NCBI RefSeq assembly: GCF_027409185.1
Contig: NC_084463.1
Span: 48,354,907-48,418,906, forward strand
Length of the DNA stretch: 64,000 nucleotides
Reading direction: 5' to 3'
Source of the DNA: Cynocephalus volans
Taxonomy: Eukaryota > Chordata > Mammalia > Dermoptera > Cynocephalidae
Each line of letters opens with the position of its first letter. Positions within the stretch are counted from its first letter, which is position 1. Under the pieces are notes generated by a model. The model did not search any database. It was given only the letters and a program-made list of their open reading frames with translations, and was not told where the DNA came from. A program made the position numbers and the translations under genes. Of the stretch, positions 11,776-24,589 are shown piece after piece.

Positions 11776-12610
11776 TACAATAATATACAAATTTTTGTGT
11801 TCCACAAAGGATACATTAGATAGAGGTTAAAGAAAGGCAACAAAAGAAGACAAGATATTTGCAATGCCTTAAACTAATGGGGATAAATAGAATAGACAAA
11901 GAACTCCTGTAGATCAACTAGAAAAAAAGAAAAAACCCTATAGAAAAATGGTCAAAGGCTATAAGTGGGCAAGTCATCCACGGGAAATTTTAAAATTAAC
12001 AAGTACACAAATGAGATGCCAATCTCACTAATAAAGAAATGCAAAGTAAAATGACAAGATTGTATTTATACTCACTAAATCTGCAAAAATTAGAACATCA
12101 GATAATAAATACTGATGAGGATGTGAGGAATAGGAAACCACCAGCCCTACAAGTACAGCCATTCCTGAGAGCAACCTTAATATATTGTATGTATGTAACT
12201 GAAGAAGCATGTGATGTCTGACCAGACCTTACTACAGAGGTAAATGCCATAGAAAATATCACATAAGTCAGACTTGTGTTGTTTATGGTAGCAGGGAGTT
12301 AGTGATGCTCTCAGAGACCATCTCTGGGGGAAAGGACAAATGGAATGAGGTGGATGCCTACCATGCAATAGTATGCAGTAATCAGAAACAGGGAACCAGA
12401 AATAGAACACCAAAATGAATGGATCTTAATAAAATGATTTCGTGTAAAAGGGAAGAAACAGAATGAGATATATAGCACAATAGCATTTGTGTAAATTGAA
12501 AACACAACAGAAAAAAACCTATATTTTACAAGGATTCATTCATGTCCCTGGATAGATACTAAACACACTAGGTTAGATACCCATATAGCAGCAAGAAATG
12601 GGGAGACTGT
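11776..12610 (+). mobile_element. Old LINE-1 3' fragment
   Basis: Decayed plus-strand LINE pattern, for example 'atgagatgccaatctcacta' at about 12011 and later 'atagtatgcagtaatcagaa', corresponding to ORF2-end and 3' UTR sequence. No open frame. Confidence 0.5.
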
Positions 12611-12925
12611 ATCAATCAATGTCAAATCAGGAAAACAGAAACCACTCTAGACATTTTAAACACAGGAATTTAATAGAGGGAATTGATCGCAGGGGATTGA
12701 CAGGCCAAGAAATCAGAAAGGGTCACTGAGATGACAGATAACCATGTGAGGGCACAACGAAAAGATGGCATGTGCAAGCCAAGGAGAGAGGCCTCAGGAG
12801 AGACCAACCCTGCCCACACCTTGATCTTCCAGCCTCCAGAATGGTGAGAAAATCGATTCCTGTTGTTAAAGCCACAGTCTGTGGTGCTTTGCTATGGCAG
12901 CCCAGGCAGACTAGTAATAAGTACA
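12611..12925 (+). mobile_element. Degenerate repeat with a MaLR LTR 3' end
   Basis: The last 150 bp carry the characteristic MaLR end ('cttccagcctccagaatggt', then 'cctgttgttaaagccacagt'). The left part is an unassigned old repeat. Confidence 0.5.
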
Positions 12926-14302
12926 CCATTGGGTGATTTTGTGACAGGAACTCGGAGGCATGTGTCAAACATCCAGCCCAGTGTCAGACATGTACTTCCT
13001 GTAGATAGCGACTCAATAAAAACTAGCCTTCATCCTCCTCCTCCTCCTCTTCCTCCTGGCAACCACTCAGACATCTGGTCTACCTCAGATCCCTCTCTCT
13101 CCCTCCCTCAGCATGACAGGTTGGTGCAGGGCCATGCAGAGGCCAAGCCAAAGATCCCAGCACTCCTGGTTGCCCTCAGCATCAGTCGGGGTCCAATCAG
13201 GACAGAAACCACACCAGCACTTTGACAGAGGGAATAGACTAGGTACTGAAGAGCCTGGAAGACCAGAGGGGACCACAAAGGGGTTGTGGAGCTTGCTTGT
13301 GACTGCCAGAGACAGTTCCCAGTCCTGTGGCAGGAGGCAGAAGGGAGCTCAGAGGAGTAGCTGGGAAAGAAAGGCAGAGGTAGAGAGACAGAGGAAGTGA
13401 CAGAGACAAAGTCAGAAAGACTGAAAGAGACAGATACAGAGGCAGAGAGAGAGGCTGCACTGATGGGGGGACACGGGGCATGGCACGTTCATTGATTCAG
13501 GTGCTGTCCCACAGCTCTGGAGTCAGCAACTGGCCAGCTTCATCTGGAAAACCCCAAGAGGAAGCCTCAGACACTGAGACAAATGTCTTTCAAGACAGAC
13601 CACATCTGCGAGAAGCCCTTCTCTCTCTTCTTCTTGTGTGCCCCGGCCCCGTGTCCTGTGTCCCATTCTTCCATCCCATGGCACTCTCTGACCCACCATC
13701 CCACCTGGGTTCCCCTTTCTTTCCTCCAGCCACAGAGCTCCCAGCCTGACAGGGCATGACCTGGGTGCAGAGCTCTGTCTACACTCGAGCTTCCTAAACG
13801 AAACGCAGCCAGGACCAGCCTGGTGCCCAGCTTTCCAGGAGCCACCTTTCCAATAACTGGTACCAGCACTAGCGCCACTGGCCACTCTTCTCTGTTATAA
13901 AGCCCTGTGTGCTGCTATTTAGTTGAGTCTCTGATTGGCTGTTCTCATCATTCATTATTTCCTAAACTCTCATCCCCATTGGCTTGATAGGATCCATGAT
14001 CTCTTACTATCAAAACCCCAGCTTCCCACCAAAATGTCCCTTTATCCCATTCAAATTCCAGCAAAGCCTGTTTCCTTGTTTCTTGCAGACAGTTCCACTG
14101 CTACTTTCTGCATTTCTCCCCCTCCTGCCCATCCAGACCCTTCTCCACTGAGTCTGAGCCTTGGGGATGGGGCTCACTCAGGTTCCATCTCCCTGTGGCC
14201 ATACACCAACCCTCAGCCACCTCTTTCCTCACTAAGAATTATCCTGGCTCCTCCTGCTTCCCTCCATTCAAATTTCACTCATCATTAAAACAATTTTATT
14301 AG
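12926..14302. other. Unassigned, purine/pyrimidine-rich sequence
   Basis: Includes a TCC-rich low-complexity run (about 13028-13058) and GA-rich sequence at 13370-13460. Overlapping short frames on both strands come from this composition and lack domains. Confidence 0.4.
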
Positions 14303-14470
14303 GGATGGCCCGTGGCTCCCTCGAGAGAGTGTGGTGCTGATAACACCAAGGCCAAGAGTTCGGATCCTATATAGGGATGGCCGGTTCACTCACTCGGGAG
14401 AGCGTGGTGCTGACAACACCAAGTCAAGGGTTAAGATCCCCTTACTGGTCATCTTTTTAAAAAAAAAATT
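14303..14470 (+). mobile_element. Dimeric tRNA-Ile-derived SINE (CYN-like)
   Basis: Two consecutive tRNA-like monomers. The first runs from 'ggcccgtggctccctcg' to a B-box-like 'gagttcggatcc'. The second runs from 'gggatggccggttcactcac' to 'gggttaagatcccc', then an A-rich tail. Both units hold 'gtggtgctga.aacaccaag', matching the anticodon arm of tRNA-Ile. A dimer is one of the architectures reported for the colugo CYN family. Confidence 0.8.
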
Positions 14471-15030
14471 TATTCACATTAAAAAAAATTATTCCAGACA
14501 GAAAAAGTTGCAAAAAATAGTATAAAGTATATGCATATGATAACATCTTGCATAACCATAGTAAAACCACCAAAATCAGAAAGCTAACGTGATATGATAC
14601 TATTAAATAACTATTACATCATCTACAGACCTCATTCAGATTTTGCCCACTGTCCCTACCAAGGCTTCCCATTGGCCCTGTCCTGTGCTCAGCTGGTTTG
14701 GCCTCTCCTGGTCCTGGGCTCTCTCTTTCCACAGCATCTCTTCTCTACAGTCCCCACTAACGAAATCAGATTAGAGGTAGAAAGCCACTGACATCTGTGC
14801 TGTACATGGTAACAGCATCCCCTGTGTCCTGTCTTACAAAAGCAAACTCCCCTGGTGTCTCCCACATGTGAGACAGTTGCTGCCCCAGGCTCTCTACCTT
14901 GTCTCTTTCAGGGCCAGAAAATATGAAAGAGGGAGCTACAATCTCCCATGGCAGCTAAAACGACTTTTACAAGGGCGTGGCTGTTGCTTACCAGCATCTG
15001 ACACAGCATTTCTGCTCTGTGGAGATGGGA
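14471..15030. other. Unassigned sequence
   Basis: Short frames at 14594-14791 and 14868-15209 show no domain. No repeat family was recognised. Confidence 0.35.
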
Positions 15031-15032
15031 AC

Positions 15033-15475
15033 ACAAATCATGCACACACACTCATGCACATGCACACACATGAACACATGCATGAACATGTACACACATT
15101 AATGTGCACACATGTGCACACACCCATGACCATGCACACACACACACAAATGCACACAAGCATGTGTGCACACATATTCATGAACATGCTCATGCATGTA
15201 CAAACATAAACACATGCATATGCACTCACACTTAGGTGCATGCATGGACACATATGCATGCACACTTGCATACACATGAATGCACACACTCACACAAATG
15301 CCCGCACTCACATGCAGTCACATGCAGACACATGTGTACACATATACATGCACACACTCATGCACTTGCACACATATGATCATATGCACGTGTGCACACA
15401 TGCACTCATGTTTATCACACACATGGGTATGCACACACTCATGCACACATGTGCAGACACACATGCAGGGACCAA
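15033..15475. repeat. Degenerate CA-rich tandem repeat
   Basis: About 440 bp of imperfect short units mixing CACACA with CATGCA/CATGTG (for example 'gcacacatgtgcacacac'). It creates false open frames rich in His/Thr on one strand and Cys/Val/Met on the other. Confidence 0.85.
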
Positions 15476-17100
15476 CATCAGAATGCAGACTGAAGCCAGA
15501 GACACTCGGGATTTGCCTCTTGGTGGCCCTCGCCCATCCCTCTGTCACTATTCTCTTGAGTAACACTGGGCCTCTTTTTTTATTTCCATCAGAAAAGAGT
15601 GCATGAGGGAGAGAAACCAAGGCCCAGATGCCATTGAAGGAAGGACTTCTCTGCCCTTTCCTTCCCCCAAGACCAGCTCTGATTTCAGGAGCAAGCCCGC
15701 ATCCTTTCATCCCTGCTTGATGAAACTAGGCCTATGCTTCTGGTCCCCTTTGCCCATAGGGAGCTGGGTCAGGGGTGGAACTTAGGGTGGACTGGGATGC
15801 AAAGGCTCTGAGACTCCAAATGTGGCCCTCACCATACATTAGGTTGTTATCTCTCCAACTTTGAGGAAACAGAAAGATGTGAAATTGTGGGGTTCAGCCT
15901 ATCAAAATGGGGCCAAACTCCAGTTCTGGAAAGCTAAGTCAAAAAAGAACTTACTGAGCTTTTCTTAGAATTGCTCTGTAAAATAAGGAAGATGTATGTT
16001 CTTTAATGCTCAGTACATTGGTAAGGGAGCTAGTCATATTCCTGAGGACAGCTGTGTATATGGAATAACCCATTGGCCTCAGTCTCTCCTCAACCTTCCT
16101 AAGTCTTGCATAATGCAGCCTTGATAACCAGCCACGGGGGCCAGAACTCTAGGGACAAGTTCCCAGATGCTGAAATGAACCATGAGGAAGTAAGTAGGGT
16201 GAACGAATGAATGAAACAATCAGTATTGGTGATGATGGTAATGATCTCAACAACAAACCTCCCCACGCACCAGGCGTTGTGGTGGACACTATTGAATCGG
16301 TCACTACAGCAATCTATCAGGATGGTGCTATCACCTCCAACAGGTAGGCTGACTCGGGGCTCACCCCCAGATCCCTCAGCCAGTACCCGCCAGCCTCAGG
16401 GATCAAGCTCAGATCTGTCTCTTTCCAAGAGGGAGGCCAACCAGCCCGCTGGGAACCATGTAGTGAAGAATAACTGAGGGGCAGCTCAGACAGATGGTTT
16501 CCACCGGGCAGATTGAAACCGGGCAGCTCCAGAGCTGGGATTCCCCACTGGCCGCCCCATTCCTACTGCGTCTGCTCAGGGCTTCGCATCAGCGTCCCGG
16601 GCTTGAGCGGGGCAGGGCTCTCTGCTCACCGTGGAATTGCTGGACCTCCTCCCTGCTGGCTCACCGCCTCTGTTCCTCTTCTCCCAGCTGTTTCTTATTC
16701 TTTTCCCTGTGACATTTCCGGCAGATCACTCTGGTGGTTGGGAGTTCCACCACAGTGACGATCAGAGGCAGAGCTATTCTCCACTCCATGGACAGGGGCC
16801 TCCTGGAGAAGGGAGTGGGAGGGGGTTCTGGAGAGTCAAGAATATTTTGTGAGAGGGCCTCTTTGCTCTTAGGACACACAGGCTACAGGATTCATGGGCT
16901 GGGGGGGCACAATGTCTGCAGACTACTCTGAGATGGTCCAGGAACAAAATACACATGTGTTTGTATGGATGGGTATAAATGGATGCTTGGGAGATAGACT
17001 GTAAGCAGAGAGGGAGAAATGAGCCAACTAATGAGCAAAATGTCAAAAATGTGGTGAATCTGGTGAAGGGTGCACAGACTTCTCTGTATTGTTCTTGCAA
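15476..17100. other. Unassigned single-copy-like sequence
   Basis: No gene recognised. GC content rises at about 16480-16700, where overlapping Pro/Leu/Ser-rich frames occur without domains. Confidence 0.35.
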
Positions 17101-18200
17101 ATGCTCTGTAAGTTTGACATCATTGAGAAATAAAAATTGTGAATAATGAAACTGGGAAGCAAGCCAATGTCCTTCAGTAGGTGAATGGACAGATGAACTG
17201 CAGTGCATCCGGACAATGGAGTATTACTCAGCTCTAAAAATAAATGAGCCATCAAGCCCTGAAAAGTCGGGGGGGGGGAACTTAAATGCATATCACCAAG
17301 TGAAAAAAAAAAAGGCCAATCTGAAAAAGTTACATACTGTGGGATTGCAGCCCTATGACATTATGGAAAAGGCAAAACTATGGAGACAGTAAAAAGATCA
17401 GTGGATGCCAGGGTGTAGTGAATTGAATTATGTCCCCCAAAACTCACTGAAGCTTGAATTGTGTCCCCCAAGTTTTATGTATTAGAAACTTGGCCCCCAC
17501 TGTGACTGTTAAGAGAGTGGGGAATCCTATTGTAATTGAAAGGTGGAGCCATGAAGAGGTGATTGGATTGTCGGGCTGTGCAGTAGTAAATGGATTAAAA
17601 ATGGTGGTCAGGGGCATGGGTCTGAGGGCTTTAAAAGGAGAGTTCATGAGGTTAGTCTCTCTCTTGCTCTCACTCTGCTCTCACCATCTTGCAATGTGAG
17701 ACCCCTGGGTCACTCTCACCACAACCAGATGTGTTCCTTGGACCGTGGACTTTCCAGCCTCAGAAACTATAAGCAATAAATATTTTCTTTCTGAATTATC
17801 CAGTTCTGTATATTTTCTTTAAGGAACAGAAATGGACTAATACACCAGGGGTTCTGGGGAGGGAGGGATGGATTGACAGAACACAGAGGACTTTTAGGCA
17901 GTGAAATACTCTGTGTGGCACTATAATGATAGATATGTCATTATACATTGGTCCAAACCCACAGAATGCGCCACACCGAGAGTGAACCCTGATGTAAACT
18001 GTGGACTCTGGGTGACGAGGACGTGTCCATGCAGGCTCACCCACTGCAAGTAATGTCCGCTCTGGTGGGGAAGTTTATGCTGGGGCAGGCTGTGTGTGGT
18101 CGGGGGTTGGGAAATATGGGACATCTCTGCACTTTCTGCTCAAATTTGTTGTGAACCTAAAACTGCTCTAAAAATTAGTCTATTTTTTAAAAAACTATAA
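17101..18200 (+). mobile_element. Old LINE-1 3' fragment split by a MaLR LTR
   Basis: The left part has ORF2-end pattern ('tattactcagctctaaaaat' at 17222). The right part (about 17844-18200) continues as 3' UTR-like sequence. The LTR at 17411-17843 interrupts it. Confidence 0.6.
17411..17843 (+). mobile_element. MaLR-type LTR (MST/MLT-like)
   Basis: Starts TGTAGTGAATTG and ends 'atggactaataca'. Internal hallmarks are 'aggtggagccatgaagagg' and 'cagcctcagaaactataag'. A short 'ccaggg' flanks both ends and is a likely target-site duplication. Confidence 0.75.
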
Positions 18201-18686
18201 AAAGTTGATACCGGGGTGCATTGTTCTGGTTCCCCCAGAAGGCCAAGCTCTCGTGGGGGCTCTCCCTGCACCCCCACCTGTGCTTCATCTCAGTAACCTG
18301 CACCCAAACAGTGCATCTCCCCAGCACCCCCTAGCCAGGTTGAGGACAGGGACCTGCCACCCGTCCCCTCTTACTACAAGCCCTGTAGCTGTCTCTTAGC
18401 TGTCTCACAGCAGCATCCAGGGCCGTGGATACCTGCGCTCAGTGACTGTGAGAACAGAACTGAGCAGAATACTCACGGGTAGGCGGCTCTCAGCCCACCT
18501 CCTGTCAGAGAGGGGGGGCTGGCGATGGAGCAGGAGAGACCCTCCATCGCTTTCATAGCACCTTGTTTGAAAGTAACAGAGAAAGCATGCACAGTAGTAG
18601 GAGTTTTTAACTGAATGCTCTGAGAAAGAAGGTCAGGAGGCTACCTTTAGGTGTTGGCTAGAATAAACAGGAAATTCTTTTGGCAG

Positions 18687-19050
18687 CTGCTGTGGCCTGA
18701 ATGTGTGCGTCCTCCCAGATTCCTATGTTGAAATCCTAACCTCCAGTGTGATGGGATTAGGAAGTGGGGCCTCCAGGAGGTGATTAGGTCATGAGGATGG
18801 AGTCTCATGAATGGGATTAGTGCCCTCATAGCAGGGACCCCAGAAAGCTGTCTCACCCCTTCCACCATGTGAGGACAGAGTGAGAAGATGCCACCTATGA
18901 GCCAGGACACGGATCCTCACCAGACGCTAAATCTGCCATGCCTTGATCATGGACTCCCAGCCTCCAGACCTGTGATAAATAAATGTCTGTGGTTTATAAG
19001 CCACCCAGTTCATGGTGTTTTGTTACAGCACCCCAGATGGACTAAGACAG
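18687..19050 (+). mobile_element. MaLR-type LTR (MST-like)
   Basis: Starts 'tgctgtggcctgaatgtgtg'. Contains 'gggcctccaggaggtgatta', 'ccatgtgaggacagagtgag' and the end 'gatggactaagaca'. This is the standard MaLR LTR profile. Confidence 0.85.
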
Positions 19051-19699
19051 TAGCCTGAGCTTTTTCAGACAGGAACTCAGAAGGGGACAAGGCCATCCCA
19101 AGAATGAGGCCTTAGGAAAGGGATGCTAAAATTTGGTCAAGTCTTTTAGAGCATAGGCTTTGGATGGAGTCATTTGTGCCAAAAGTTTCTGCCATTCTCA
19201 CCCAGGGCCCACTCTGCCAACACTTTGATTTCAGTCCTCTGGCCTCCAAAACTTTGAGAGAAGAAAAGTGTGTTGGTGTAAGCCCCCTACTCTCCCCTAC
19301 CCCAGCTTGTGGTTTTTGTGACAATAGACCCAGGAAACACCCCGGGCTCTGCTGTAAGTCACCCGGGTTTGGAGCTGTTTTTATGCAGCGTTATCACACA
19401 GAAATGACTAGTAGGGAAGCAGGTTCCTACAACTTATGGCAGGAGACTCAAGGCAGGCTGGAAACCCAGACATTCATGTGGTGCAGTGAGACCAGTACAT
19501 GCAATACCCAGAAGGCAGAAAATGCCACCAGTGCACTGTGGTTTTGAACAGAGAAGTCTGGTTGTAGAGTGTTAGTAGCGCAGCATAAATGGATGTTATT
19601 AGTAGCTTGTGATATGGTATTACAAAAACATGATAAGCACAGAAAAGAATTTGGCTTGTAACAACTAGTGTGGAAGAAGAAAAGAGAAAATGCAGATTC

Positions 19700-20110
19700 C
19701 AGGTCCTCTCAGTCAGGGCTCTACAGACAAATAAAACTAGTAGGATAGACAGAGAGAGATTTATTCTAAGAAATTGGCTCACACAATCATGGGGCTGGTA
19801 AATCCAAAATCTCTGGCCAGAAGGCCGGAAATTCAGGTGAGGGTTGATGCTGCAGTTCAAGTCTGGCTATCTGGCTGGCCATCTGCTGGCTTCTTTTTCC
19901 AGAGACCCCAGTATTTTCTCTTAAGACCTTCAACTGATTGGACGAGGCTCACCTACATTAGGGAGGGCAATTTTCTTTTCTCAGTCCACCAATGCAATTG
20001 TTAGTCTCATCCAGAAATGCCCTCGCAGACACACCCAGAACAATGTTTAACCACATATCTGGTCACCCTGTAACCCAGTCAAGCTGACACCCAAAATTCA
20101 CCTTTACTGT
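19700..20110 (-). mobile_element. Common ancient interspersed repeat, family not named
   Basis: Contains 'tcagtcagggctctacagac' and 'aattggctcacacaatcatg', the reverse complement of the 3' end of the repeat found in the other orientation at 56193-56600. No coding capacity. Confidence 0.5.
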
Positions 20111-21690
20111 CTGGAGGCAGAATTGTTTCTTCTACATTGAATCCTCTGTCTTGGCTCTCAAGGCCTTCAGCTGTTTGGATGAAGCTCACCCACATTACAG
20201 AGAGCAATCTGCTCGACTCAAAGTCTACTGACTGTAAATGTGAATCACATCTAAAAATATACCTTTGGTGACCTGTAGCTGACTCAGCTACACAAGCAGT
20301 TCTAAAAAAAAAATCAATTGCCTTGAAAGGACTTCACAGCTTGGCTGAGATTTTCTGTTCTTAAATAAAGAATTCATGTAAGTTCTTGAAATTATTGATG
20401 TACTCTACCAATTAACGTACAGCCACCTAACTCTGAGTTAGCCACCAAGTTATCTTTAAGATTAGCCAAAGTATTGTCTTGTACAAAGATGCTCCCTCCT
20501 GCACATAGACATTTTTGGCTCATGTGCTGTAATCTGTGGGTTATAGCTTCGTATTTTACTCAGCAATGAAACGGGACAACTCTGGTGTGGGGAGTCCCTC
20601 TCCCTTTTCCAAACTTTTTCATAAAATCCTTCAGGTTTCAATAGACTTCAGAACACTTCCCAACTTTGTTGGTTTGATTTCCCAGGTCGATCCTCACATT
20701 TGGCTCTCAATAAACCTCTGGAAAATTATTTGCCCCTCAACAGCCTTAAATTTGGTCCATACCTTCACAGAGATAACTAGACTGGTTTTTGACCAAATAG
20801 CTGGGCACCATGGCCTGGCCAAGTTGACACATAGAATCAACCATCACACAGGTATTGCAGGACAAATTAAGATGCTGTAGCAATCTGCAAATCAAGGATG
20901 TGACTATTGAGAAAAGTCTCAAACCCGAAACCAAGTCCACAGTCCAGCTATTTCATCCCTGTTCAAATGTTTGCTTGGAATCATGTGGCACCCAATAAAT
21001 GTTTTCACAGGAATGAAATGTCCAGATAAAAAAGTCTCTTGGCTAAAGAAGACCTGAAGTCTCCAAGTCCATGTAATTGAATCCGGAGAGCAGGAGAGAG
21101 GCCCAGCTGTCAACAAGTGTGGGGAGCTGCTGCACCAGAGCTGGCTGGCATTGCATGCAATTCTTCCTAAATTTTTGCATGAGCAGAAGCACCCTCCTAG
21201 CCTGGACTAAAAGAGACTCTGATTGATCCACAGATAGAAAAAGACCTTGAAGCCACCAAGTTTCCATGAGCATGAAGCAGGTGGAGAAAGCCACTGGGCC
21301 CATGGTGAGAATGTATCCTCCAAAGCCCACCTTAGCTGAGACTGAGGGTGTTGGATAAAGACCTTTCCAAGGCACACCCAGGAGTCATGGAGAACCATGG
21401 TCAGGGAATGTTCCAGGGGCAGAGCCTTTGCCTAACCAAGAAGGGGGACCCCCAGAGGGGGACCCAGCAACATTCCTGCAGAAAACTTCCAGATTCCCTG
21501 TGGGCCAGTGACTGCCAGCTTTCTGCGTTCCTGTCTGTCACAAACTGGAGTTGCTCCCAAATTGTCCCACTCTGTTTCTCCATCGTACCTTGGGGAGGGG
21601 GGGAGGAGGACAAGGAATTTGTCATCTTAGTGTCAAGGTCAGATCCTGGACTTGAAGCCTGGTGCTGTTGTGACATGAGACTTTTGGCTG
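20111..21690. other. Unassigned sequence
   Basis: The first 190 bp look like a second, partial copy of the repeat at 19.7 kb. Further right, overlapping frames (for example 21043-21375, 21401-21832) lack recognisable domains. Confidence 0.35.
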
Positions 21691-22330
21691 TCCTTCTTGG
21701 GAGGAGAGTGTAGCAGAAGAAAAGTAAAGTTCCCTCTACCTTTTCCAGGTTCTTAGCTGGGGACCCTTGTAACAAAAGGCAGATTAACAAGAGGAAAACC
21801 GAAGTCTCATCACATACATATTTTATGTACACAGGGGAGATGCCCGGAGGTGAGCAATTCTCGAAGAGGTGGTTAGATCTCTGGCTTATACAGCATCTTC
21901 AACGCAGGACAATCCATTTTTACAGAAGCGATGAGACAAAGGAAAAGGACTTTGAGCTTCTGGGGCAGCAAATTGTGGAAAGGCGAATACGTGGGGAACT
22001 AGCGGTAGAAGCAGGTCAGTTAATGAGTTTGTTATGTGGATCCCTGTGGTGCTGTCTTCTGGCTGATAAGGGTCTAAAGTCATCTCAGATGAATGACTTT
22101 TGTCCTGCCTGGTAGAGAAGAGAGGGGGACACCTTTGTAAATTTATGCCCTGCATTTCGGCAAGTAGGGGGAGGACAGAGAGATTTTCTTGCATCTTCTT
22201 CTCAATTGCCTTCAGCTCAAAATAACCCTTCTGCCAACGTGGATTTTTTTTAAAAAATAAATTTCTGTTCATTATAAACTACGCAGTCTGTGGTATTCTG
22301 TTCTAGCAGCACAAAACAGACTCGGACACA
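21691..22330. mobile_element. LTR-like repeat ending with a MaLR 3' end
   Basis: The right edge (about 22250-22325) has the MaLR signature 'aaatttctgttcattataaa', then 'cagtctgtggtattctgttc'. The left 550 bp are LTR-like in composition but not assigned. Confidence 0.4.
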
Positions 22331-22549
22331 AGCTAAGCACAAGTGAGGCATCTTATGTGATTGGTTAGGGGCACATACTTGGCTTTCTTTGGTTGGTCCT
22401 AAGTTGGATGTGGGGGCAAAGATGAGAGAAGCTGTCAGTTATTAATCAAGTATTGGCCATTTTGGACTGATTGTTATTGTTTAGGTTACTGTTACTTTTT
22501 GTTGTTGTTAATTAATTTATTATTATTATTATTTTTGATATTCTAAGAT

Positions 22550-23490
22550 TTTGCAGAACAGTTGGGGGAAGGCGGATGGGATAGAATGGAAGAGAGGAAG
22601 GAGGCAGGGGGTTGTGATTGAGGTCCATGGTACCCCCACATTCTGCAGGGGAGCCCGGGGGGCTTCTAGCAGTGGCTCAGTTGTAGCTGGGCTGGATGTG
22701 GATTTGGGGGTGTGTGGCTCCCCCAAACTCTGGGAGCCTGGGGCACTTCTGGCAGCAGCTTGGTGGTCAATGCTGGGCTGGATACAGAGGCCCTTGGCCC
22801 TCCCCCGACTCCAGCTTGGGAGCCCAAGGGGCTTCCAGTCCTTCTAGGTTTAATACACCTGGGTTGTAGAAACTCTGGTCTGGGCCTGAGTCTTCTCATC
22901 AAACTACACCCCCTGCAGTTCTACATTCCTAACCAGTCACCACCGAGTGGTCCTGTGCTGATTAGGGGGCAGATAAGCTGTCCATGCTGTGCCCGCATGT
23001 TCCCCTGGTGAGCATGTCTCCCCCACCACCCAAACTCCAAACTCTTCCCATGGAACGGGCCATGTACTGGTCCCTTGCAATGACTCACTGGCCTCTGAGT
23101 GGCTCTTTTTTTCAGTTGTTGTGACTCTTCACTCCTATGTGAGTCCTTAGTGTTCTTGCTGGCCTGGGGGCCTTCAATGCCCTCCTCTCCCCTGCTGCCT
23201 CCAGGCAACTTCATGGGAAGGGCACAGCTGTGGCTTTTGCCAGCCCTTCCTCTCTGTGCTCATCAGCTTTAGACCTGAAGTGGTTGGGGCTTGAAACAGT
23301 CGGAGTGATCCTTTCTTTCTCTCATCGTGGCTTCTCCTGCCTTCATGCGCTCTGTACGTCTCTCCTCCTATTCCCCTGAGCTCTAGCAGCCCCAGCTTGG
23401 CTGTCATTGATTTTTAATAGTTGTAAATTGGTTGATTGTGGGAGAGAGTGAAACTGGGGACCATCTATTCTGCCATCTTGATCAGAAGTC
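22550..23490. repeat. GC-rich repeat block with degenerate internal units
   Basis: Units beginning 'ctgggctggat' recur at about 22686 and 22771, and each contains 'gggagc.c..gggg.cttc', giving a loose 85-100 bp periodicity. The right part (about 23210-23440) is a diverged copy of the segment at 34905-35125: both contain 'ctcctgccttcatgc' and 'gccccagcttggctgtcatt'. Probably LTR or LINE 5' UTR material; not named. Confidence 0.45.
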
Positions 23491-23548
23491 CGACGTGGCA
23501 TATTTCAGGATGGTGTGTTTGGCCACCCTTCAAAAATAATGCACATTG

Positions 23549-23660
23549 GGGCTGGACACGTAGCTCATCTGGTTAGAGCATGGTGCTGATAACACTCACA
23601 TCCAGGGTTCAATCCCTGTACTGGCCAGCCACCTCCCCCACAAAATAAAATAAAAATAAA
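23549..23660 (+). mobile_element. tRNA-Ile-derived SINE (CYN-like) monomer
   Basis: 'gggctggacacgtagctcat' (A-box side), 'gtgctgataacac', then a B-box-like 'ggttcaatccc', ending in an A-rich 'aaaataaaataaaaataaa' tail. Confidence 0.8.
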
Positions 23661-24082
23661 AGTAATGTATATTCAGTGTGGAATGGAGAAAACGGTAGTG
23701 CATTCCTGTGGCAAAGAGTTGGACGCTCTGAGATTTAATATCATCCGGCAAATACTGCCTGCCTCATCCCCGTGGGATGAGTGCCACTTACCGACTGCTA
23801 GATCTGGGGCCCCTGAATGAGAAGGCACAGGAAACACATCCAGCCGAGCGGAGCCCAGAGCCCTGCAGCCCCCACAGGCCATGGGCAGGAAGTGCCTGTT
23901 TGTGTCTGTGGAACTGTTTGTTTCTCAGCAGCTACCACCAAAAGCTGCCTGACTTAGGAACCCACGGCCCTGATCTGGTAAACTAGAGCTGTTTAGGAGT
24001 CGATAATAAAACTGACATTATTATGGAATCCCAACTATTATACAATGTACTTTCTTCTAATCACTGGGTGTAAAATTCCTTG

Positions 24083-24192
24083 GGGCTGGCTGGTTAGCTC
24101 AGTTGGTTAGAGCATTCTACTAACACCAAGGTCCTGGGTTCGATCCCTGTGCCAGCCAGCCACCAAAAACATAAATAAATAAAACAAACAAA
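24083..24192 (+). mobile_element. tRNA-Ile-derived SINE (CYN-like) monomer, well preserved head
   Basis: 'ggctggttagctcagttggt' followed by 'ggtcctgggttcgatccc' reproduces the A box, anticodon region and B box of tRNA-Ile closely. An A-rich tail of 'ataaataaataaaac' type follows, so it is a SINE rather than a tRNA gene. Confidence 0.85.
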
Positions 24193-24247
24193 CTGCTTGA
24201 AAATTTGGGTTTCACTGCTTAACCACTTGATTTAGAGAGCAAAGTCT

Positions 24248-24585
24248 AGTGGTATGGTCTGAATATGTCCCCCCAAATTCATATGTTGATTGTATTAAGA
24301 GGTGGGGACTTTAGGAGGTAAGTCATAAGGGCAGAGCCCTCATGGACAAGACAAGGGACCGAGGGACCTCATAAAAGAGATAGAAGGAGTGGGTTCATTC
24401 TCTTCTGCTCTTCTGCCATGTAGGGACACTTAGCACCATGTATGAGAATGTCTTCACCAAACACTGAACCTGCCAGCACTTTGACCTTAAACTTCCCAGC
24501 CTCAGAACTCTGTGAGAAACAAATTTCTGTTGTTTATAAATCACCCAGTCTGTTGTATTCTGTTACAGCAGCATAAAGGCAGCTA
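24248..24585 (+). mobile_element. MaLR-type LTR (MST-like)
   Basis: 'tggtatggtctgaatatgtc', 'attaagaggtggggacttta' and the end 'caaatttctgttgtttataa' are diagnostic of MaLR LTRs. Confidence 0.85.
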
Positions 24586-24589
24586 CTTA

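Noticed and set aside
13239-13885. Ser/Leu-rich and Gly-rich frames on the minus strand
   Set aside because: They arise from purine-rich low-complexity sequence and lack domains.
15038-15606. Overlapping frames in the CA-rich tract
   Set aside because: Products are His/Thr or Cys/Val/Met repeats on opposite strands, explained by the simple repeat.
24083-24160. Possible functional tRNA-Ile gene
   Set aside because: The cloverleaf is imperfect (anticodon arm altered), it is followed by a SINE A-rich tail, and many similar copies exist in the window.
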